A stretch of DNA of 64,000 bases from an uncultured Paracoccaceae bacterium (lineage in GTDB: Bacteria > Pseudomonadota > Alphaproteobacteria > Rhodobacterales > Rhodobacteraceae), in the NCBI GenBank assembly GCA_937146765.1, contig CAKZRP010000065.1:62001-126000 (forward strand), read 5' to 3'. Positions 43,416 to 51,935 of the stretch are shown here, in pieces. Numbering within the stretch: the first letter of the stretch is position 1; every line of letters starts with the position of its first letter. Position numbers and translations under genes: made by a program. Below the pieces are notes generated by a model. The model saw only the letters and a list, made by a program, of their open reading frames with translations, had not been told where the DNA came from and made no database searches.

Positions 43416-44415
43416 CCTAACCGAAGAGGAGATCCTCGCCGCCAATACCCCGCCGCGCACCCCGATGAGTGATGCGCTCTCGGCTGAGATCCGCGCCGAG
43501 GCCTGCGCCACCCTGCCCAAAGGGGTGGAGTGGGATACGTTTGCCCTGATCCTTGCCTGTCACGCCCTGTGGCTGGTGGCGGTGTTTGCGCTGCCCGAGG
43601 TCTCGCTTACGGGGGCCATTGTGCTGTCGACGCTGATGGTGGCGCTGCACTCCTCGCTCTGCCACGAGGTGCTGCATGGCCATCCTTTCCGCAGCCGTCT
43701 GCTGAACGAGGTGCTGGTGTTCCTGCCGTTGAACCTCTCAGTGCCCTATGGCCGCTTCCGCGACACCCATCTGCAGCACCATCAGGACGAGAACCTGACC
43801 GACCCCTATGATGATCCCGAATGCAACTACCAAGACCCCGAGGTCTGGGCGCGGCTGCCGCGCTGGCGGCAAGCGTTGCTGCGGGTGAACAACACCCTGC
43901 TGGGGCGGATGCTGCTGGGGCCGATCCTCGGTCAGATCAGCTTTATGATCGCCGATTTCCGTCTGGCGCGGGCGGGCGAGCGCGGAATCGCGCGCGATTG
44001 GGCGCTGCATTTTGCCGGCTGCCTGCTGGTGCTGTGGATCGTGGCGCTGTCGCCGATGCCGCTCTGGGCTTTTTTGCTCTCGGCCTATGCGGGGCTCGCG
44101 GTGCTGAAAATCCGCACCTATCTTGAACATCGCGCCCATGAAGACAAGCACGGGCGCACCGCCATCGTCGAGGGGCGCGGGCTGCTGGGCATGGTGCTTG
44201 GGTTTTTGTTCCTGAACAACAACCTGCATATCGTGCACCACCTCTATCCGGGCGTACCGTGGCACCGCTTGCCGATGCTCTATCGGCGGCACAAGGTGCA
44301 ATTTCAGACCCGCAATGACGGCTATGTGCTGAAGAGCTACGCCAGCATCTTTCGCCAGTTTGCCTTCCGCGCTAAGGATCCGGTGCCACATCCGCTCTGG
44401 AAATCCCGCAAGTAG
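43408..44415 (+). CDS. Membrane fatty acid desaturase
   Basis: 335 aa. Three His boxes of the di-iron desaturase/hydroxylase superfamily: HEVLHGH, HLQHH and HIVHH, the last in NNLHIVHHLYPGVPWHRLP. Four hydrophobic stretches place it in the inner membrane. GGAGG at 43395-43399 is 8 nt before ATG 43408, inside the DUF2061 gene. It could desaturate acyl lipids or hydroxylate a carotenoid-like lipid; position within the superfamily is not resolved. Probably controlled by the divergent XRE regulator. Confidence 0.88.
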   Translation: MRDLTEEEILAANTPPRTPMSDALSAEIRAEACATLPKGVEWDTFALILACHALWLVAVFALPEVSLTGAIVLSTLMVALHSSLCHEVLHGHPFRSRLLNEVLVFLPLNLSVPYGRFRDTHLQHHQDENLTDPYDDPECNYQDPEVWARLPRWRQALLRVNNTLLGRMLLGPILGQISFMIADFRLARAGERGIARDWALHFAGCLLVLWIVALSPMPLWAFLLSAYAGLAVLKIRTYLEHRAHEDKHGRTAIVEGRGLLGMVLGFLFLNNNLHIVHHLYPGVPWHRLPMLYRRHKVQFQTRNDGYVLKSYASIFRQFAFRAKDPVPHPLWKSRK

Positions 44416-44428
44416 GGGCGCATAAGAA

Positions 44429-44450
44429 GTGGTATGCGATAGTATACCAC
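44429..44450. promoter_or_regulatory. Palindromic operator before DMT transporter
   Basis: GTGGTATGC-GATA-GTATACCAC: 9-bp arms with 8 matches, ending 12 bp before ATG 44463 and abutting the AAAGG ribosome-binding site. The TGGTATNC half-sites resemble those of FCD-type GntR regulators, but no such gene is adjacent. Confidence 0.6.
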
Positions 44451-44462
44451 AAAGGTCCTTCG

Positions 44463-45365
44463 ATGCCGCTCTGGATTCCCGTCACCCTCGCCGCTGCCAG
44501 CTTTCAGACCGTGCGGTTCATGCTGCAAAAGGTGCTGAGCTCGGTCACCTTGACCTCGGCGGGGGCGACCTTCTCCCGCTTTATCTATTCCGCGCCGATC
44601 ATTCTGCTGCTCCTTTGGGCCTATGTGGCAGCGACGGGGGCGCAGGTGCCGGACTTTTCCGCGCGCTTTTGGGTCTTTGCCGCGATTGGGGGCTTGAGCC
44701 AGATCCTCGCCACCATCTGCGTGGTGGCCCTGTTCAAACAGCGCAATTTTGCGGTGGGGATCACGTTCAAGAAGACTGAGGTGATCCAGACCGCAATCGT
44801 CGGGCTGGTGGTCCTGGGCGATGATGTCTCGCCCCTCGGTTGGGTGGCGATTGCGATTGGGCTGGCGGCGGTGCTGGTGCTGTCCAAGACCAAGGATAAT
44901 CCGGGCGGCTATCTGCGGCAACTGACCGGGCGGGCCTCGCTGTTGGGTCTGGGCTCCGGAGTGCTCTTTGCCTTTTCGGCGGTGAGTTATCGCGGGGCGA
45001 CTTTGCAGCTCGAGACCGAGGATGCAGTGCTGCGCGCGGCGGTGACGCTGGGGGTGGTGGTCTGTCTGCAGACGGCGATGATGTTGGTCTGGCTCTTGGC
45101 GCGCGACCCCGGCGAGATCGCGCGGGTCTGGTCGGCGCGCCGTGTGGCGGTCTGGGTGGGGCTCACCAGCATGGGCGGGTCTTTCTGCTGGTTTCTGGCC
45201 TTCACGCTGCAAAATGCCGCCTATGTGAAGGCCTTGGGGCAGGTGGAGCTGTTGCTCTCCCTCTTGGCCTCGCTGGTGTTTTTCAAGGAAGTGGTGACCA
45301 AGCGCGAAATTCTCGGCATGGGCCTTCTGGTGCTGTCGATCCTCGCACTGATCCTCGCGCTCTGA
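44463..45365 (+). CDS. EamA/DMT-family transporter
   Basis: 300 aa with ten predicted transmembrane helices in two EamA repeats: VTLAAASFQTVRFMLQKVL starts the first and LLGLGSGVLFAFSAVSYRGA the second. AYVKALGQVELLLSLLASLV followed by FFKE is the C-terminal EamA signature. Export of a small metabolite is likely; substrate unknown. Single gene with a palindromic operator just upstream. Confidence 0.87.
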   Translation: MPLWIPVTLAAASFQTVRFMLQKVLSSVTLTSAGATFSRFIYSAPIILLLLWAYVAATGAQVPDFSARFWVFAAIGGLSQILATICVVALFKQRNFAVGITFKKTEVIQTAIVGLVVLGDDVSPLGWVAIAIGLAAVLVLSKTKDNPGGYLRQLTGRASLLGLGSGVLFAFSAVSYRGATLQLETEDAVLRAAVTLGVVVCLQTAMMLVWLLARDPGEIARVWSARRVAVWVGLTSMGGSFCWFLAFTLQNAAYVKALGQVELLLSLLASLVFFKEVVTKREILGMGLLVLSILALILAL

Positions 45366-45409
45366 GGTCCCGCCGCAGCCGGTCCTGTCCTATCGCGAGG
45401 CGCCGGTTC

Positions 45410-46138
45410 TCAACCGGTCTTGGGCATCGGGTGGCCGCGCAGGCGCAGGAACAGGCTTTCCTCGTCATCGTTGCGGAAAAACGGCGTGCTCTCGGGAACC
45501 TCGCCGGTGCGCAGGGTGCGGGTCACCTCGGCCAGTACCACTTCGGTGATGAAGGGCAGATCGAACCCACGTACCGCGCTGAGGGGGATCCATTGCAGAT
45601 GTGACAACTCGTCCGAGGCCCGCGAGAAATCGTCAAGATCTCCAACCAGCGCCTCCGCCTCCACCAGAAAGAAGCGGGCGTCAAAGCGGCGGGGGCGACC
45701 CGGAGGCGTCAGGGCGCGGAAGACAAAGCTCAAGGGTTCCGCATGGGGCAGGTGGCCGGTGGCGGCAAAACTCTGCCAGTCCCCGGGCACAGCACCCGTC
45801 CACGTGCCGGGGGTGCCGAGGATCAATCCGGTTTCCTCCCAGAGTTCGCGGACCGCTGCGACACAGAGGGCTTGCCAGATCGGCGCGCCTCCATCGGCCA
45901 TCAGCCGCGCCTTGCAGGCGGCAGGCAGCGAGGAGCCGAGGGGGACATCGGCGTCACCGGCATCCATCGCGCCGCCGGGGAAGACGAATTTGTTCGGCAT
46001 GAAGGCTGCCTTGGCGCCCCGTTGGCCCATCAGGACCTGAGGGTCGGCGCTGCTGCGACCGCGCACTGCAATCACCGTGGCCGCATTGCGGATCGCCGTC
46101 TTGTCCGCGTTGCCGGTCGCGTCTGCTGTTGCTGTCAT
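45410..46138 (-). CDS. NUDIX hydrolase
   Basis: 242 aa. FVFPGGAMDAGDADV begins the Nudix site and RELWEETGLI supplies the REUxEExGU core; an insert of about 40 residues separates the two halves, as in NUDT7/NUDT19-type CoA and nucleoside-diphosphate hydrolases. C-terminal block LQWIPLSAVRGFDLPF. Substrate not predictable, CoA derivatives being one option. It lies 99 bp after DUF983 on the same strand. Confidence 0.88.
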   Translation of the reverse strand: MTATADATGNADKTAIRNAATVIAVRGRSSADPQVLMGQRGAKAAFMPNKFVFPGGAMDAGDADVPLGSSLPAACKARLMADGGAPIWQALCVAAVRELWEETGLILGTPGTWTGAVPGDWQSFAATGHLPHAEPLSFVFRALTPPGRPRRFDARFFLVEAEALVGDLDDFSRASDELSHLQWIPLSAVRGFDLPFITEVVLAEVTRTLRTGEVPESTPFFRNDDEESLFLRLRGHPMPKTG

Positions 46139-46237
46139 CCCTGTCCTCCTGCGGGGTCCTGGCCGAAAGGTCGACCGGGTGCCAGTCTTGTGTCTTTAAC
46201 GAGGAAAGGGAAGGGGGCAGCGGATCTGACGCGGAGT

Positions 46238-46657
46238 TCACTCCGCCTTCGCGAGCGGAGCGTCGAACCCATGCATCCGGCGCGCCCATTGATAGGCAAT
46301 CACCATGCCCTTCAGACGGGGCAGCAGGTAGAGCGACGCGGCAATGCAGCCCAGCGACAGCACCGAGGCCATGACCCAGGGGGCGGGCTGCCACTCAAAG
46401 GCCATATAATGCATCAGGGGCGCCATCAGATGTCCCACCACAAGGATGGTCAGATAGGCCGGACCATCATCGGCGCGGTGGTGGTGAAAGGCTTCGCCAC
46501 ATTCCGAACAGTGATCGTTCACCTTGAGATAGCTGTGCAGCAGCCTGCCTTCGCCGCATTTGGGACAACGGCAGCGCCAGCCTTTCCAGAGGGCGGGCTT
46601 GGTCGGGCGATCCTCGGCCACAGGCTCTTGGGTCATAATCGTGTCAATATCGGTCAT
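46238..46657 (-). CDS. DUF983 membrane protein
   Basis: 139 aa. Zinc-ribbon-like CRCPKCGEGRL and CSECGEAFHHH at the N-terminus, then two hydrophobic helices (YLTILVVGHLMAPLMHYMAF; APWVMASVLSLGCIAASLYL). This is the DUF983 plan, often near cytochrome oxidase or NUDIX genes; function unknown. ATG 46657 has GGAG 6 nt upstream; ATG 46669 is an alternative. Confidence 0.85.
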   Translation of the reverse strand: MTDIDTIMTQEPVAEDRPTKPALWKGWRCRCPKCGEGRLLHSYLKVNDHCSECGEAFHHHRADDGPAYLTILVVGHLMAPLMHYMAFEWQPAPWVMASVLSLGCIAASLYLLPRLKGMVIAYQWARRMHGFDAPLAKAE

Positions 46658-46934
46658 CGGGTGCTCCATCGCCGGAGGGCGGTCTGCTTTGGGGGCGCGC
46701 GGATCAGGGCCGTGGCCGCTCTGAGTTTCGGTCCTTCTTGGCAAATATGCAAATCACAGCTCGATTTCGCTGTGACGGGGTGACGCGGTGGACCCGCAAA
46801 AGGGGAGCTGCAGGCGTGCAAGACCGAACCGTTCAGAAAATTCACCTGCCCCGCGACGGAAACCCGGCGCCGTCGCGTTCTATTTCTACATCGGGCAGCA
46901 TGGTGCTGCTGAGGCTCACAAAAGGAACGATGTT

Positions 46935-47432
46935 ATGAAAAAACAGATCCTGATTGCCACGCTCCTGTCCCTGACCACCGCTGCGGCGGGGACCATTGCG
47001 GTTGCCAAGCCGGGCTTCGGGCCGGAACGGCAGCGGCCGACCTTTGAACAGCTCGACGCCGACAGTGACGGCCAGCTGACCCAGGCGGAGATGGAAACCA
47101 TGACCAAGAATCGGTTCAACGAGGTGGATGCAAATGCCGATGGCCTCCTGAGCGCCGAGGAACTGGCGGCCCACCAGCAGGCGCGGATCGCCGCCCGCAC
47201 CGCACGCATGATCGAGAAATTCGACAAGGATGGCGATGGCCAGCTCAGCGCGACCGAAATGCCGCAGCGTCCGGGCCCGCACAACTTCCTGGAAAAGGCA
47301 GACACCGACGGGAATGGCTCGATCTCCAAGGCGGAGTTTGATACGGCTCAGGCGATTGTCGAAGCCGTGATGAAAAAGCGGCACCACCGCGGTGGCCCGG
47401 AGGGGCGTGACCACGGACCTGACTCGGAGTAA
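46935..47432 (+). CDS. Periplasmic EF-hand protein
   Basis: 165 aa. Signal peptide MKKQILIATLLSLTTAAAGT with cleavage near AVA. Four EF-hand loops: DADSDGQLTQAE, DANADGLLSAEE, DKDGDGQLSATE and DTDGNGSISKAE, each with ligands at positions 1, 3, 5 and 12. The C-terminus is His/Arg-rich (KKRHHRGG). A calcium-binding or metal-buffering periplasmic protein. AAGGA lies 8 nt upstream. It is followed 70 bp later by an ECF sigma factor, suggesting a joint stress regulon. Confidence 0.9.
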   Translation: MKKQILIATLLSLTTAAAGTIAVAKPGFGPERQRPTFEQLDADSDGQLTQAEMETMTKNRFNEVDANADGLLSAEELAAHQQARIAARTARMIEKFDKDGDGQLSATEMPQRPGPHNFLEKADTDGNGSISKAEFDTAQAIVEAVMKKRHHRGGPEGRDHGPDSE

Positions 47433-47502
47433 GCCTGATCCGGACTGAACAGTGCATAAACGTGCCACAAACCCTGCGTCTCCCCTGGAAGGGGGGGCGC
47501 TT

Positions 47503-48138
47503 GTGACCGGTTTTCGCGGCAAGGCGATGGTTGCGGCCAACCGCATGGTGGCGGTGGTCCCCCCGGCGGCCGCGCTGCCGGGTGATGAGGCGCTGCTTGT
47601 CCTCTTTGCAAATGGCGATCCCTCTGCCGCTGCCGAACTGACCCGGCGACTGGCGCCGCGGGTGCTTGGGGTCGCGATGCGGGTGCTCGGCAATCAGGCC
47701 GAGGCCGAGGATGTCACCCAGGATGCGATGATCCGCCTGTGGAAGATCGCCCCGGAGTGGCGGCAGGGCGAGGCGCAGGTCTCGACCTGGCTTTACCGCG
47801 TGACGATGAACCTCTGCATCGATGTCAAACGGCGCAAGCGGGGCGGTCATGTGGATCTGGATGCAATCCCGGAGCCCCCGGACCCCGCCGCTGGCGTGGT
47901 GGAAGGGTTGCAGGAGAGCGCGCGCCGGGATGCGCTGCAGGAGGCGCTTGAGACCCTGCCGGAGCGGCAGCGACAGGCGGTGATCCTGCGCCATCTCGAA
48001 GAACTCACGAACCCGGAAATTGCCGGTATCATGGATCTCAGCGTGGAGGCAGTGGAAAGCCTGACCGCGCGGGGCAAACGGGCGCTGGCCAAGGCTCTGG
48101 CCGGGCGCCGGGAAGAATTGGGGTATCACGATGACTGA
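47503..48138 (+). CDS. ECF-type RNA polymerase sigma factor
   Basis: 211 aa. Region 2: AAELTRRLAPRVLGVAMRVL, EAEDVTQDAMIRLWKIAP and VSTWLYRVTMNLCIDVKRRK. Region 4: LETLPERQRQAVILRHLEEL and IAGIMDLSVEAVESLTARGK. Start GTG 47503 follows GGAAGGGGGG by about 6 nt; GTG 47452 and ATG 47527 are alternatives. The stop lies within the next gene (8-bp overlap), the usual coupling of a sigma factor to its anti-sigma factor. Confidence 0.92.
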   Translation: MTGFRGKAMVAANRMVAVVPPAAALPGDEALLVLFANGDPSAAAELTRRLAPRVLGVAMRVLGNQAEAEDVTQDAMIRLWKIAPEWRQGEAQVSTWLYRVTMNLCIDVKRRKRGGHVDLDAIPEPPDPAAGVVEGLQESARRDALQEALETLPERQRQAVILRHLEELTNPEIAGIMDLSVEAVESLTARGKRALAKALAGRREELGYHDD

Positions 48139-48532
48139 TCATCAGAACCACAAAGACGCGTTTGACGACCTCGACGCTCTCTTCGCCGAGGCCCGTGCGA
48201 CCCGTCCCGAAATGCCGGAGACGCTGACCGCGAGGATCCTCGCAGCGGCCTCCGAAGAACAGTCGCGCCAGCAGGCCTCGGGCTTCAAAGCTGACCCGCC
48301 GCGGCGTGGCACATTGGCGCTTCTGGTTGCGGCGCTGGGGGGCTGGACCTCGGTCGGGGGCCTTGTCGCGGCCAGTTGCACCGGGCTCTGGATCGGTATC
48401 GCTGGACCGGAAGCACTGCGCAATGCGCCGGGGCTGAGCGTCTTTTCGACTTTCTCCGTGGTGAGCGGAGAGGAGTATTCTGCCTATGAAACTTTCGATT
48501 TGGCCAGCGTTGTGGCCGAGGACATGCAATGA
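48131..48532 (+). CDS. Probable membrane anti-sigma factor
   Basis: 133 aa. Acidic N-terminal cytoplasmic part (DAFDDLDALFAEARATRPEM), one membrane segment around residues 60-92 (LALLVAALGGWTSVGG...), then a short periplasmic tail. No zinc-binding HxxxCxxC motif. Position right after the sigma factor, overlapping it by 8 bp, and topology support an anti-sigma role; sequence alone does not prove it. Its stop overlaps the next gene by 4 bp. Confidence 0.7.
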   Translation: MTDHQNHKDAFDDLDALFAEARATRPEMPETLTARILAAASEEQSRQQASGFKADPPRRGTLALLVAALGGWTSVGGLVAASCTGLWIGIAGPEALRNAPGLSVFSTFSVVSGEEYSAYETFDLASVVAEDMQ

Positions 48533-49059
48533 CTCAGACACCTGATCCCAAGGCAGCTTCCCGTATGCCCCGCTGGCTGAAAGCGGTTTTTGCCCTGTCA
48601 CTGGCGGGCAACCTTGCGGTATTGGGGGTGATGGCCGGGGCGGCGCTGCGAGAGGATGGGCGCGACCGGCGCCATCCGAAAGCCCCGCCGCCACCCGCCG
48701 CGACGGAAGCCATCGGTGGGGTGATGTTCCATTCCCTTGATCCGGAGCAACGCCGCGCCCTGCGCGCTCTGGCGGATGGGGATTATGGCAATATCGTCGA
48801 ACGCCGGGTGGCTGAACTCGAGGACTTGCTGGGCCTGATCCGGCAGGATCCACTGGATCTTGACGCCCTACGTGGCGAAATCGCGCTGCAGTCCCGTGGT
48901 ATCGAGGAGTTCCGTGCCGCGGTGCAGGAGGCTTGGCTCACGCGGCTGGCGCAGATGGATGCCGGCGAGCGGGCGGAATTTGCGGAACGGGTCGAAAAAC
49001 ACATCGCCCGCTTTCGCAAACCGCGCAAGGGTAAGGACGGTTTCAAATCGGACAAATGA
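48529..49059 (+). CDS. Periplasmic heavy-metal-sensor-like protein (CnrX/CpxP type)
   Basis: 176 aa. N-terminal anchor WLKAVFALSLAGNLAVLGVM, then a helical periplasmic domain with LDPEQRRALRALADGDYGNI and RLAQMDAGERAEFAERVEKH, the pattern of the LTXXQ/heavy-metal-sensor family. The tail is Lys/Arg-rich. As third gene of the sigma/anti-sigma operon it probably gives the signal input from the periplasm, as CnrX does with CnrYH. The metal ligands of CnrX are not obvious here. Confidence 0.8.
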   Translation: MTQTPDPKAASRMPRWLKAVFALSLAGNLAVLGVMAGAALREDGRDRRHPKAPPPPAATEAIGGVMFHSLDPEQRRALRALADGDYGNIVERRVAELEDLLGLIRQDPLDLDALRGEIALQSRGIEEFRAAVQEAWLTRLAQMDAGERAEFAERVEKHIARFRKPRKGKDGFKSDK

Positions 49060-49063
49060 GGCG

Positions 49064-49103
49064 ATCACCTGCGGCTCCAGCAGGGGCGTGGGCCGCAGGT
49101 GAT
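49064..49103. repeat. Inverted repeat between convergent genes
   Basis: ATCACCTGCGGC (49064-49075) and GCCGCAGGTGAT (49092-49103), a perfect 12-bp inverted repeat with 16-nt loop, starting 5 bp after the sensor-like gene's stop. No T-run follows. The remaining 175 bp to the diguanylate cyclase hold no convincing gene. Confidence 0.5.
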
Positions 49104-49279
49104 GCCCTCCAGCCAAGTGCCCAGACGCGGGGCGCCGAGCGGTCCGCCTTCGGTGGGGTCAAGATCGATCGAGACTGCGTTGTCGGCACCGTTCGTCGCG
49201 CCTGTCTCGGGGCGCCATGGGACTGAGCAATGAAAGGCTCCGCCTTCTGGCCCCCGCGACACGGGGGGCACCCAAAGTG

Positions 49280-50686
49280 TCAGGCGGCAGCGGATTGCGG
49301 GGAGGTCTTGATCGAGACGCGGTTGCGACCGGCATGTTTGGCATCGTAGAGCGCGCGGTCCGCTGCGGCGATCATGTCATCGGCCGCCACCAGGCGTCCC
49401 CGACCGCCCCCGACGACCGCGCCGATGCTGACCGTGACGGGCACCGGATTTGCCGACCCTGGCACCTGGAAAGGCTCCCGACTGATCGCGGCACATAGGC
49501 GGGAGGCGATGGTATGGGCCTCATCCGTGCGGATGCCGGGCAGAACCACCATGAACTCCTCGCCACCAACCCGGGCCAGCAGGTCGCAGCCGCGCAATTC
49601 GGCGCGCAGACGGCGCGCGGCCTCTACCAGAACGGCATCCCCGGCGGGGTGGCCGAAATTGTCGTTGATCCGCTTGAAATGGTCGAGGTCGGCCATCATC
49701 ACCGCAAAGACCTCGCCGTTTTCCCCGGCATCCTCGACCACGCGGTCGAGAAAGGGTTTGGCATAGCGGCGGTTGTAGAGCCCGGTCATCGGGTCTTCGT
49801 TTGCTGCCTTCAGGTCGTTGCGCAGGGAGGCGCGCAGCAAGGCTTCGCTGCGGCGGTGCCGCAGCTGGATGGAGATCCGCAACAGCAGTTCCTCCACCTG
49901 AAATCCGCCGTGCAGGACATCATGGGCGCCGCGATCCAGGGCTTCGGCCGCGATCATTGCATCTGCCGGATTGGGCACCGCGATCACCACCGAGTCGCGT
50001 GTGGTGGCACGAGCGCGCAGGTCGGCAAGCAGGCGCAGCGCCAGACCGGCCGAGCCCTCGTTCAGTTCGATCACGATGACGTCGGGGACGGGCGTGCGCA
50101 TCAGGTCCTGGATCGCATCGACGGTATAGGCGCGGTAGCCATAGTCGGCGGCGGGGATGAGCCGGGCCTTCCATTTCTGCGCGGTCTGAAGGTCGCTGCA
50201 GACCAGTGCGACAGAGGTCTCGGCGCTTGGCGGGCTGGGCGGTGCCACCATCCGGTGTCGAAAGGCGGGGGCGCGGTCCTCCTGCAGGTGGAGATCCGCC
50301 TCGCTCAGGCGGCGGCGCAGCAGGCTGCGGATCCGGGCCTGAAGGATCATGTCATCCACAGGCTGGGCCAGCACCTCGTCAACGCCCGCGGCCAGGGCCG
50401 CCAGGCGGGTCTGGCGATCATCGGATGCGCCCAAGGCGATCACCGGCACATCGGCAAGCTGCGGCAGGCGGCAAAGCCCCCGCTTCACATCGCCGGCCCC
50501 GCCGTCTGGCAGGGTGAGGGCGGTCAGCACCAGATCAGGGCTCACCCGCGTCGCCTGCTCCAGAGCAGTGGCAATGCTATCGGCCTGGATCACCTGGAAA
50601 CAGGCGTCCGTCAGCTGCACCTTCAGCAAGATGCGATTTGTGGATACCCCATCTATGATCAGGATCGTGCCTTGCACGGCGAACAC
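49280..50686 (-). CDS. PleD-like diguanylate cyclase with degenerate receivers
   Basis: 468 aa with two receiver-like domains (about 6-125 and 157-275) and GGDEF (about 290-462). The cyclase is intact: GGEEF at 374-378, ADLDHFKRINDNFGH, and an RGCD inhibitory site at 365-368. The first receiver has lost its phosphorylation residues: IIDG for DD, Ala56 in place of the acceptor Asp, and Gln108 for the conserved Lys. The second also lacks a clear acceptor. It makes c-di-GMP but is unlikely to be switched by phosphorylation. Divergent from DUF3572. Confidence 0.92.
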   Translation of the reverse strand: MFAVQGTILIIDGVSTNRILLKVQLTDACFQVIQADSIATALEQATRVSPDLVLTALTLPDGGAGDVKRGLCRLPQLADVPVIALGASDDRQTRLAALAAGVDEVLAQPVDDMILQARIRSLLRRRLSEADLHLQEDRAPAFRHRMVAPPSPPSAETSVALVCSDLQTAQKWKARLIPAADYGYRAYTVDAIQDLMRTPVPDVIVIELNEGSAGLALRLLADLRARATTRDSVVIAVPNPADAMIAAEALDRGAHDVLHGGFQVEELLLRISIQLRHRRSEALLRASLRNDLKAANEDPMTGLYNRRYAKPFLDRVVEDAGENGEVFAVMMADLDHFKRINDNFGHPAGDAVLVEAARRLRAELRGCDLLARVGGEEFMVVLPGIRTDEAHTIASRLCAAISREPFQVPGSANPVPVTVSIGAVVGGGRGRLVAADDMIAAADRALYDAKHAGRNRVSIKTSPQSAAA

Positions 50687-50791
50687 CTTCAGTTCAGGCT
50701 TTTGCTTAATATTCAGTTTCGACGAGACTGGTTAACAAACCCTTTCAGGGGTAGTTCAAATTGACGAAAAAGTGTCGAGAAGGGGACGACC

Positions 50792-51076
50792 ATGCCATTT
50801 TCCGCCGATCGGGCCGAAGTCTTCGGGTTAAAGGCCCTGAGCTGGCTGGCCGCCAATGACGAATTGATGCCGGTTTTCCTTGGTGCCAGCGGCGCCTCGA
50901 TCTCCGATCTGCGCGACCGGGTCGGCGATCCAGCCTTTCTGGGCGCGGTTCTGGATTTCCTGTTGATGGATGACGCCTGGGTGATGGCCTTCTGCGACAG
51001 CGAAGGCGTGGCCTATCCGACGCTGATGGAGGCCCGGGCGGCGCTTCCGGGGGGTGAACAGGTACATTGGACGTGA
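50792..51076 (+). CDS. DUF3572 protein
   Basis: 94 aa, all-helical. AEVFGLKALSWLAANDELMP and FLDFLLMDDAWVMAFCDSEG-like blocks are the DUF3572 pattern; close to a pleD-type gene in several alphaproteobacteria. Function unknown; no signal peptide or membrane segment. It is divergent from the diguanylate cyclase (105-bp gap) and precedes the HAD gene by 39 bp, possibly co-transcribed. Confidence 0.85.
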   Translation: MPFSADRAEVFGLKALSWLAANDELMPVFLGASGASISDLRDRVGDPAFLGAVLDFLLMDDAWVMAFCDSEGVAYPTLMEARAALPGGEQVHWT

Positions 51077-51114
51077 TAGGACAGGCAGGCAGAATTAACG
51101 CTTGAGGGCATTTG

Positions 51115-51804
51115 ATGACGATCTCCGCGCTTCTTTTTGACAAGGACGGCACGCTGTTCGATTTTGCGCGCACCTGGAATGGCTGGTCGATGTCGGTACT
51201 GACCGACCTAGCCCAAGGCGATGCAGTTCGGCTGATGCAGATGGCGGAGTCGATCAGCTATGACCTTGAGGCCGCAGCCTTTCGCCCTGACAGTATCGTC
51301 ATCGCCGGCACCAATGCCGAGGTGGCCGAGCGGCTCGCCCCCTTCGTGCCGCAGATGAGCGAGGAGGCCCTGGCCGCACATCTGATCCGCACCGCGTCAC
51401 AGGCGGAGATCGCTCAGGCGGTGCCGCTGGCGCCCTTTCTCACCGGTTTGAAGGCGCAGGGTCTGAAGGTCGGGGTGATGACCAACGATGGCGAAATGTC
51501 CGCGCGCAGCCACTTGTCCCGCTCCGGCGTGCTGGATCTGTTTGACATGGTGATCGGGGCCGACAGCGGCTTTGGCGCAAAGCCCGATCCCGATCCCCTG
51601 CTGGCCTTCTGCCGTTCGGTGGGTGTCGCGCCCGAGGTCACGGCCATGGTCGGTGACAGCCGCCATGATCTGCTCGCGGGTCGGGCTGCCGGGATGCGCA
51701 CCATCGGGGTGCTGACCGGCATGGCGGGAGCCGAGGATCTCGCCGACCTCGCGGATGTGGTATTGCCCGATATCGGTCATATTCCCGCCTGGCTGCTGGG
51801 CTGA
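51115..51804 (+). CDS. HAD-superfamily phosphatase (phosphoglycolate-phosphatase-like)
   Basis: 229 aa. Motif I LLFDKDGTLFDF (nucleophile Asp and acid Asp), motif II MTNDG, Lys in FGAKPDPDPLLAF, and motif IV MVGDSRHDLLAGRAAGM. Cap domain of the Gph type between residues 15 and 100. GAGGG lies 6 nt before ATG 51115; TTG 51112 is in frame. Substrate could be phosphoglycolate or another small phosphoester. Confidence 0.9.
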   Translation: MTISALLFDKDGTLFDFARTWNGWSMSVLTDLAQGDAVRLMQMAESISYDLEAAAFRPDSIVIAGTNAEVAERLAPFVPQMSEEALAAHLIRTASQAEIAQAVPLAPFLTGLKAQGLKVGVMTNDGEMSARSHLSRSGVLDLFDMVIGADSGFGAKPDPDPLLAFCRSVGVAPEVTAMVGDSRHDLLAGRAAGMRTIGVLTGMAGAEDLADLADVVLPDIGHIPAWLLG

Positions 51805-51935
51805 GGCCCGACCGGAGCGGCTTTGCGCGTCAGGAAAGCGACATTGACAGTCGGCAATGGACAGGAGTGTCTGGTTCTGTAGGCTGCATTGTGGAAGGAT
51901 AGACCTATCCGGATGCATGCACAGGGGGAGCCGAA

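Noticed and set aside
49065..49271. 68-codon minus-strand frame after the metal-sensor-like gene
   Set aside because: Composition looks like translated intergenic GC-rich DNA, it includes a hairpin arm, and it has no ribosome-binding site or family.
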